Source: Acidovorax sp.
Lineage (GTDB): Bacteria; Pseudomonadota; Gammaproteobacteria; Burkholderiales; Burkholderiaceae_C
Assembly: GCA_011620245.1 (NCBI GenBank)
Contig: WOZN01000001.1
Location: forward strand, 1-5,068
DNA length: 5,068 bases
Direction: 5' to 3'
In this document: one piece after another, positions 1 to 5,068 of the stretch
Numbering within the stretch: position 1 is the first letter of the stretch
Layout: every line of letters starts with the position of its first letter
Program-made: the position numbers and the translations under genes
The notes under the pieces: generated by a model
What the model was told of the DNA's origin: nothing
Database searches by the model: none
The model's input: only the letters and a program-made list of their open reading frames with translations

Positions 1-416
1 AAGCCGCTGGCGGCGGGGCAGGACTGCGTGGACGGCCGCTGGGTCAACGAAGACGGCGCCAGCTGCGCCAGCTCGGCCTGCACCTGCTGCTCGAACGCTG
101 TCACCGCCTGGTTGGGCAGCGCCTGCGATAGTGCCGCCGCACGACGCAGCCAACGGGCCAGCATGGCCTCGGACGGCAGGACGAAGGTGGCAGCACCTGC
201 CGGGCCTGCAGCAAAGGTGCGCGCCAGTTCCTGCGCCAGCGTTGCACTGCCGGCATCGATGTGAACCTCAAACCCCTGCTCTGCCACTGCCACACGCACG
301 CGCGTAGGGTGCCGGGCCGACCCCAGCGTCACCTGCTGCGCATCGCCCGGCAACACGTATTCAAAGCCGTTGTCGTGACCGGCCTTTTCAATCAGCGCGC
401 GTTGAAGTGGGTTCAT
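1..416 (-). CDS. Putative HNH endonuclease, N-terminal part (3' end beyond the window)
   Basis: This frame is open from ATG at 416 down to the window edge, giving 138 complete codons with no stop. It begins MNPLQRALIEKAGHDNGFE and continues through an alternating strand region (QVTLGSARHPTRVRVAVAE), then an Ala/Leu-rich helical stretch (MLARWLRRAAALSQALPNQ, about residues 85-105). The opening residues resemble, from memory, proteobacterial proteins annotated as HNH endonucleases, in which a variable N-terminal domain precedes a C-terminal HNH_2 nuclease. The HNH core would lie past the edge, so no catalytic residue can be seen. It is co-directional with the upstream damaged gene, 42 bp after its stop. 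There is no clear Shine-Dalgarno before the ATG (the preceding bases are GCTGTTGTCC); the start was chosen because it is the family-like MNPLQRAL start and the next ATG codons upstream are out of frame. If the family is right, it would cut DNA, possibly as the nuclease arm of a defence module. The reading frame is more certain than the function. Confidence 0.62.
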   Translation of the reverse strand, partial: MNPLQRALIEKAGHDNGFEYVLPGDAQQVTLGSARHPTRVRVAVAEQGFEVHIDAGSATLAQELARTFAAGPAGAATFVLPSEAMLARWLRRAAALSQALPNQAVTAFEQQVQAELAQLAPSSLTQRPSTQSCPAASG

Positions 417-440
417 GGACAACAGCCAATTGGATGCGTG

Positions 441-467
441 ATCCGATTTCATCCGATTTCATCCAAT
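441..467. repeat. 10-bp tandem direct repeat at a gene boundary
   Basis: ATCCGATTTC occurs twice in perfect tandem (441-450 and 451-460), followed by a partial copy, ATCCAAT, at 461. Two further ATCC-containing words follow at about 476 (ATCCAGT) and 485 (ATCCGAT). The array covers the stop codon of the damaged upstream gene (459-461) and part of the short gap before the ATG at 416. The 10-bp spacing is close to one helical turn, which would suit a protein-binding site, but a chance or slippage-derived duplication is equally possible. No good -10/-35 pair was seen beside it. Confidence 0.55.
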
Positions 468-1328
468 ACCACCCCGATCCAGTGATCCGATACGGCAATG
501 CGCGGCTGGCCCCGCCCCCTCCAGCACGAGCAAACCGGCTTTGCACATGCGTTTGAGCAAGTTCTTCACCTGCCCTTCGCTCAGTCGGCACAGCTCCATC
601 GCCTCCGCCCGCTTGATGCGCCCATGCTGGCGCACATAGCTCAGCACCATCTGCTCATGCTGAATGGGCGCAAGGCCTGCCTGTTGCGTGTACGCCGCCT
701 TGTCCGCCACGGCACCATACACAGCGGCCGACAGCATGTAGGTGCGCCCCCGCGTGGCGCCATGCGCCTCCACAAAACCGGCTTCGGTCAATGCCTCCAG
801 CGTGCGCTTGGCAGACGCCACATCACGCTGGATGCGTTCGGCCAGCTCTTCCACCGTCAGGCGCTTGAGCTCGCGCAGCGCACCCAGCGCAATCAGTGAA
901 TCAATGGGCAGTTCACCGTCGAGCGCCTCGTCGTCCAGTTCCAGCAGCACCCGGTCGCCGCCATATTGCTGCACCGCCTGGCGCAGGCGCTCACGCTCCA
1001 GCGGATCAAAGTCGGCCAGCGTGGCGCCTGCCACGGGCTGCGCCGACACATCCAGCAGGCCAAACGTGGATGCACGGCTGGTGCGCTCGTGCGGCAGCAT
1101 GGGCGCGCATTCGGGTGTGCCGTCGTGCTTGATGCGGCGGCGCAGATACACCCCGCCCTGTGTGGCCACCTCGCCCTGAGCCTTGGGCACGCGGATGCAG
1201 GCCACCGCCACACCGCTCACCTCCACCGCCGATACGTTGACGTTGACCGAGGGCGACGTGCGCGCTCCGGTCATGCCGGCCAAGCCCGCCAGCAACTGGT
1301 GGCTGGAGCCGGCCCTGCCCAAATACAA
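459..1328 (-). pseudogene. Degraded AlbA_2/Schlafen-type ATP-binding, winged-helix protein gene
   Basis: The frame is open from just after a TGA at 1358-1356 to the TGA at 461-459. The only available start near the top is a TTG at 1328 with no Shine-Dalgarno, giving 289 residues. Residues 1-80 resemble the second half of an AlbA_2 (Schlafen AlbA) domain: a LYLGRAGSS start, then VSGVAVACIRVPKA and GGVYLRRR followed by DGTPECAPMLPHE. Residues 105-137 (DFDPLERERLRQAV, ELDDEALDG) match the linker that in this family leads into a long middle section with an HATPase-like domain. Here ALDG is followed at once by ELPIDSLIALGALRELKRL, which normally starts the C-terminal winged-helix part. Residues 155-195 and 225-270 look like two winged-helix units. 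The gene therefore appears to have lost the AlbA N-terminus (motifs of the VEFK and GGxxxxGV kind are absent) and about 200 or more central residues in frame. Family members are usually ATP-binding or DNA-binding regulators, often found near restriction and phage-defence genes. The domain comparison is from memory. A shortened but expressed DNA-binding protein remains possible. Confidence 0.6.
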
Positions 1329-1420
1329 CGCGCTAATCCACCGCTGCCTTTGATGTCAAGTTCCACACTAAACGGCATAGAGCCCTGAACAACCGATTCA
1401 CCAATTTCCATTGATCTCAT
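1271..1420 (-). CDS. Short translationally coupled ORF, unrecognised; probable remnant of a gene start
   Basis: An ATG at 1420-1418 overlaps the methyltransferase stop (TGA 1419-1417) as ATGA, and AGGAGA at 1432-1427 sits six bases upstream, so initiation here should be efficient. The product would be 49 residues, beginning MRSMEIGESVVQGSMPFSV, before a TGA at 1273-1271. The first 25 or so codons read like genuine protein and are AT-rich (about 44% G+C over 1361-1440, unlike the flanks). The last part (LARCIWAGPAPATSCW and on) is the damaged AlbA-like gene read in the wrong frame. The switch falls between 1271 and 1355, most likely near 1335-1350. I read this as the 5' end of the gene that once followed the methyltransferase, now joined by a deletion or frameshift to the remnant downstream. 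It is either the true N-terminus of the AlbA-like gene or the start of a different lost gene. I do not recognise the N-terminal sequence. Confidence 0.45.
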   Translation of the reverse strand: MRSMEIGESVVQGSMPFSVELDIKGSGGLARCIWAGPAPATSCWRAWPA

Positions 1421-4400
1421 GCCAAGTCTCCTGTTTCAAATTTATCCCACGCCGCCAGCACCAGTCTTTGCGTGCGGTATTCGCCAAAGTCGCGCAGCTC
1501 TTTGTTTTTGAGCACACGGAAGGTCTCGCTGGGGTAATCCTGGCCCAGCACGGCGGCCGGGTCGAGGATGTAGCGCAGTTCGTCGCGGGTCAGGCCGTAG
1601 AGGCGGGCGTAGGTGGCGTCGAGCTCGGCGCGCAGTTGGGCGCAGCGCTCGGGGGCGAAGGGGAACGGCGGGCCGTCGTGGCCCAAATCCTGCGCCCAGC
1701 CGGCCAGGTCGTGCGCGGTGTAGGTCAGTTCGAGCACGCGCGGGACGATGTAGGCCAGATCGGCTTCGGTGTAACGGTCGGGGGGGGAGGATGGGGAATT
1801 GCTTCAGGTAGCCATAAGTCAAGTGCGTGCCGCCCACTTTGACGCGAGCGCAAAAATCCAGCACCAGCGAGCAGAAGTTGCCGAGCAAAGCCGCTACCCG
1901 TGGCCCTTGAAGCTCCGTGAAGAACAAGGGCATGGTGTGCCCCACCCCCGCCAACGGCAGCACCGACGCAATCACCGTGCGCTCGTCCGTGGCGCGGCAT
2001 ATGTCGCGCCAGCCCATCAACCACGGCGGGCACGATTGCTGCAGCCACTGCTCGGCCAGCGCCAGCACGTCGGCGGGGGTGCGCAGGGCAGCACCGGGCG
2101 CGCTCAGGTGGCGCTGGCGCGCGCTCAGGGCCAGCACCGCCTGCTCGGCATGGGGGTCCACGGCGTACCAGGCGGTGCTGTGGCGCTCGGTGGACATGAA
2201 GACCTCGACCGCGCCTTCGGCGGGCAGGTAGTCGTCGTTCAGGGACTGAAAGGACGGCGGGCTGTTGCCGCACAGGCCCAGGCTGGTGGGCGCCACATCG
2301 CTGGCGTAGGGGTGCTGGCGCACAAAGTCTTGCCAGGCGGTGTATGTGCCCACGGCGGGGTTTTGACGGCGCGCCTCGGCCATGTGCCAGCCAAACAACA
2401 GTTGCGTGGCGCACAACAGGGCGGCATCGGCATGGCCGGTCTGCAAGGCTTTGCGCAGGCCTTCGGGCAGGGTGGAGACGCGCAGCCACACTTCGCGCGC
2501 ACTCACCCAGTAGCGCGGGGTGACGGTGCTGGCGGGGTCTTGCTTTTCGGCCAGGGTGAGGTCGCGGCTGTCGCCATCGGGGGTGTAGGTGGCCCAGCGG
2601 TGGTCAAACTGGTGGATGAGTTTGGCTTCGTACAGGGGCAGGCGGCCCTCGGCGGGCTGGTTTTTGAACAGGCCGCTGTCGTTCGACATGTGGAACATGG
2701 TGGAGAACGAAATGCCCCACGGGCTGACCTCGGGCGTTACCAGCCGGGCCGCCTTGCCCTCCCCGGCCCACACGGCCTCGCGGATGAGCACGGGGGCAGC
2801 GCGGTAGAGCTTTTTGGTCAGTTCGGCGTCCGTGCTGCTGCGAAACACCGGGCAGGTGAGCGTGTTGGGGTTGATGAGGCGGAACTCGTCGGGCGTGAGG
2901 GTGAAGCGTCGGCGCGGGTCGGCCAATTGGGCGACTTGCCCGGCAAAGCAGACAAATTCGGCGGCGTCTGCCTGGCCCAGCGTGATGAGGCAGAACTTCA
3001 TACGGCTGTCCACGGCGGCAAACAGCTTGGAGCGGTTTTCAATGTCGTACAGGCTGACCAGCCGCCCGCTTTGCGTGATGTGGCCAAAGTAGGCCTTGGT
3101 GCTGTCGTCGGTGGCAATGCCGGTGGGCACGATAAAGCCCGCGCGGCCTGTGGGCGCGGTGATGTGCAGCATGGTTTCGGCAAACAGCGCGTAGGTGTTC
3201 ACATCGCCCACGCCGGTGAGCGGGTAGCGTCCGCCCTCGTCGTCATCGACGTGCATGAACACGCTGCTGGCCTCTGCGGTGCGCCGGGCGCTGATGAATT
3301 CGGCGTACAGGCGCTGCTCGGCCTCGCTTTCGCCGCCCAACGGCGGGTGACCCGCGCTGCTGGTCAGTTGCTGCGCCAGCGTGCCCTGGCGCAGGGCTTC
3401 GATGCAGCGGCTGCGCTCGGCCTTGTTGCTGGCGTTGGCCACGGCGGGGTGGCGGGTGGCAAAAAATTCTTCTTCCTGCAGCTTGATGCGCTCCCACGGC
3501 GGGTTGCCCAACACGCAGTCAAACCCGCCGGCGGCAAACACCTGCGCAAAGGCCAGCGGCCAGTGCAGCACGCGCGCCTGCTGGCAGGCGGCGCGGGCGG
3601 CGGCCACTGCGGCACTGTGCGGGTGTGTGGGCTCGGCCAGCCGGTGCGGGGCCGTCAGGGCGGTGTGCAGGGTTTCGCTGGTGGGCACCTGGGTGGCGGT
3701 GTCCGGCGTTTTGGGCAGCAGGTAGGCACCTACAGCCAAATCGGCCGCCAGGGCAAGCGGGCTGTGCGCGAGCTGCTCACATATTTGAGTGTAGGCGCGC
3801 TCTTGCGCGGCCACGTCTTCGGGGGTGTCTGCGCCCAGGGCTTCGAGCGCTTGCAGGGCTTGCAGGCCGGTATCGGTGGCAAAGGCCAGCAGCTGCTGGC
3901 CGCTTTGCACGTCTTTGGCCAGTTGCTTGAGGGCAGCGGCGTTTTGTCTGGCCAAGGCTTTGCACACCTCCTTGTCGTCGCCACTCAACGGTTTGAAGGC
4001 GTCTTTGGCAATGCCTTTTTCAAGCGCGTGCAGGTCGGTCAGGCCCAGCAGGGCGTCGCCCACTTGCAGGTGGTGGTCCAGAAAGCCCAGCGGGCGGCCT
4101 TCTTCAAAGCCTTCCAGCCACAGGGCGGTGCGCGCCAGCTCCACGGCCATGGGGTTGCGGTCCACGCCAAAGATGCAGCGGCCTATCACTTCGCGCAGGG
4201 CGTGGCGGTAGGCGGGCGGCGTGACGGCGCCGTCGGGGGCGCGCAGGGCGGCGAGTTTTTCGGCCAGGCGGCGGGCGGCGGCCAGCAAGAAGTGGCCACT
4301 GCCACAGGCGGGGTCTATCACGCGGATGGCCAGCAGGGCATCCACCGGTTGCGCGGGGTTTTGCGCCAGGCGCTGGGCAATCACGGGGTCGAGGGCGCTG

Positions 4401-5068
4401 CGGATGAGCTCTTGCACCAGGCTGTCGGGGGTGTAGTAGCTGCCGGTGAGTTTGCGGTCGTTGCCGGCCACCGCAACGATGGACGTGCCCTCGTTCGCCA
4501 GGCCGACAAAGCCGAAACGGCGGGCGTGCAAGTCCACCTCGGGCACTAACTCCAGCAGGCTTTCATACACGCTGCCCAGTTCTTCGGTGCCCATGTTGCG
4601 GTAGTCGATGGGTGCCAGCGGGCCGCCGCCGGGGGTGGGGGCCCAGCGCAGGGCGTGCATGGCGGCCAGCAGGTCGGCGTTGGTGAGCCGGGCGGCGTCC
4701 AGGTGCGGGCACTGGTGCGGTGCAAACAGGCCGCCCAGTGCGGGCAGGCCCAGGCGGCTCTGGCCGTGGCCCAGGCCTTGGAAAACGATTTTGACGGCCT
4801 GCCACAGGTCATCAAAACGGGTGCGGGCGCGCCGGCGCAGGGCCAGGTCGCGCAGGCGGGCCAGGGCGTAGCCTTGGGCGTAGGCCTGGGCGGCGGCGGA
4901 CTTGGCGCGGGCGGCGGCGGGGTTGTCTTGCGCTTCTTGCGCGCTGGGTTGCAGGGGGATGAGGCCGCGCTCTTCCACGCTGAAGGTGAAGATGCAGCGG
5001 TAAATGAGCCGCAGCAGCTGGGCAAAGTAGTCTGGCGGGCTCAGGCTGCCGCTTTGCAGGGCCTGGCG
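1417..5068 (-). CDS. Eco57I/COG1002-type adenine-N6 DNA methyltransferase, 5'-partial, frameshifted at a G8 tract
   Basis: It would transfer a methyl group from SAM to adenine N6 in DNA, as a modification or defence methylase. The frame is open at the window edge; the GTG at 4978 is internal, because family-like sequence (DYFAQLLRLIYRCIFTFSVEE) precedes it, so the true start lies beyond 5068. Numbering from 4978: a helical N-terminal region; IDYRNMGTEELGSVYESLLE at 124-143; motif X-like TGSYYTPDSLVQELI at 178-192; SAM motif I DPACGSGHF at 222-230 (4315-4289); FGVDRNPMAVEL at 270-281; LDHHLQVGDALLG at 300-312; a Gln/Ala/Leu-rich helical insert at about 335-480; catalytic motif IV NPPW at 492-495 (3505-3494); GDVNTYALFAE and FIVPTGIATDDSTKAYF at 591-631; then a target-recognition-like region. 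After KQFPILPP (residue 1066) the annotated frame becomes Arg/Pro-rich and stops at 1442. Skipping one base in the C8 run restores DRYTEADLAYIVPRVLELTY, then GHDGPPFPF, LYGLTRDELRYILD and FGEYRTQRLVL, ending at 1417. That is the conserved C-terminus of this family. No nuclease motif is visible in the part seen. The family includes DISARM class 1 DrmMI-like enzymes, but no other DISARM gene is in view. Confidence 0.88.
1427..1432 (-). promoter_or_regulatory. Shine-Dalgarno for the coupled start at 1420
   Basis: AGGAGA lies six bases before the ATG at 1420-1418 and inside the last codons of the methyltransferase. With the ATGA overlap, it indicates translational coupling between the methyltransferase and the next gene in an operon. 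It is the clearest ribosome-binding site in the window. Confidence 0.7.
1780..1787. repeat. G8 homopolymer (C8 on the coding strand) at the methyltransferase frameshift
   Basis: Eight consecutive G lie at the exact point where the conserved methyltransferase frame is lost. Seven would join the upstream KQFPILPP segment in frame to DRYTEADLAYIV; eight throws translation into a 112-residue Arg/Pro-rich tail. Poly-G tracts of this kind are classic slipped-strand phase-variation sites in DNA methyltransferases, and a G-tract switch is described for pglX of the Streptomyces Pgl system. A sequencing indel gives the same picture. Confidence 0.8.

Noticed and set aside
261..485. Plus-strand frames at 28-264 and 261-485
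   Set aside because: Both are antisense to the continuous minus-strand frame beginning MNPLQRALIEKAG at 416, and neither shows any recognisable sequence or ribosome-binding site.
417..500. Rho-independent terminator between the damaged gene and the HNH-like gene
   Set aside because: The GATCC words are mostly direct repeats, not inverted ones, and no stem followed by a U-run on the minus strand was found.
388..591. Minus-strand 67-codon frame spanning the gap between the damaged gene and the HNH-like gene
   Set aside because: It is a shadow frame of the AlbA-like 3' end that runs out of frame into the HNH-like gene; it has no motif and no Shine-Dalgarno.
1780..1787. Programmed ribosomal frameshifting at the C8 run
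   Set aside because: No supporting stem-loop or internal Shine-Dalgarno stimulator was apparent, and restoring the frame needs a one-base skip; slippage of the DNA tract or a sequencing error is simpler.
1725..2489. 254-codon minus-strand frame overlapping the methyltransferase
   Set aside because: Arg/Ala/Pro-rich shadow frame; the overlapping frame has continuous family-like sequence down to the G8 tract.
1799..4549. 916-codon open frame on the plus strand opposite the methyltransferase
   Set aside because: It is antisense to a protein with clear SAM and NPPW motifs, is Gly/Ala/Val/Gln-rich with no recognisable motif, and is the expected result of high GC3 on the coding strand.
1417..5068. 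Firm assignment to DISARM class 1 (drmMI)
   Set aside because: The methyltransferase family fits, but the genes expected next (drmA, drmB, drmC) are not seen downstream in this window, and a solitary or differently partnered enzyme of the same family is just as likely.

Overview
The window is GC-rich (roughly two thirds G+C by eye) and every credible gene reads on the minus strand. Codon use and the look of the proteins suggest a beta-proteobacterium, perhaps a Burkholderiales/Comamonadaceae-type organism. That is inferred from composition and remembered family resemblance, since there is no rRNA or other taxonomic marker here. The content looks like part of a defence or accessory island.

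In the direction of transcription (high to low coordinates), most of the window (5068 down to 1417) is a large Eco57I/COG1002-type adenine-N6 DNA methyltransferase. Its 5' end lies outside the window. It has a clear SAM-binding motif (DPACGSGHF), a catalytic NPPW motif and a long target-recognition/C-terminal region. The frame breaks at a run of eight G (eight C on the coding strand) at 1780-1787. The conserved C-terminus continues in another frame to a stop at 1417. This could be a phase-variable switch, a real frameshift mutation or a homopolymer sequencing error.

The methyltransferase stop overlaps the next start codon (ATGA, 1420-1417), which has a good Shine-Dalgarno inside the methyltransferase gene. 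The ORF that starts there is only 49 codons long, AT-rich and unrecognised. It runs into an out-of-frame, damaged gene (about 1355-459) that resembles the AlbA_2 (Schlafen-type) ATP-binding/winged-helix family. That gene has lost its N-terminus and apparently also its central ATPase-like region through an in-frame deletion. After a 10-bp tandem repeat and a 42-bp gap, a further minus-strand gene (416 to beyond position 1) begins. It resembles the N-terminus of a proteobacterial HNH endonuclease family.

If intact, the set would be a co-directional methyltransferase, ATP-binding/HTH protein and nuclease, plausible as a restriction or anti-phage module. In this copy the middle gene is broken and the methyltransferase is in a frameshifted state, so the module is either decaying or switched off. 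No RNA genes, CRISPR arrays, insertion sequences or convincing terminators were seen.
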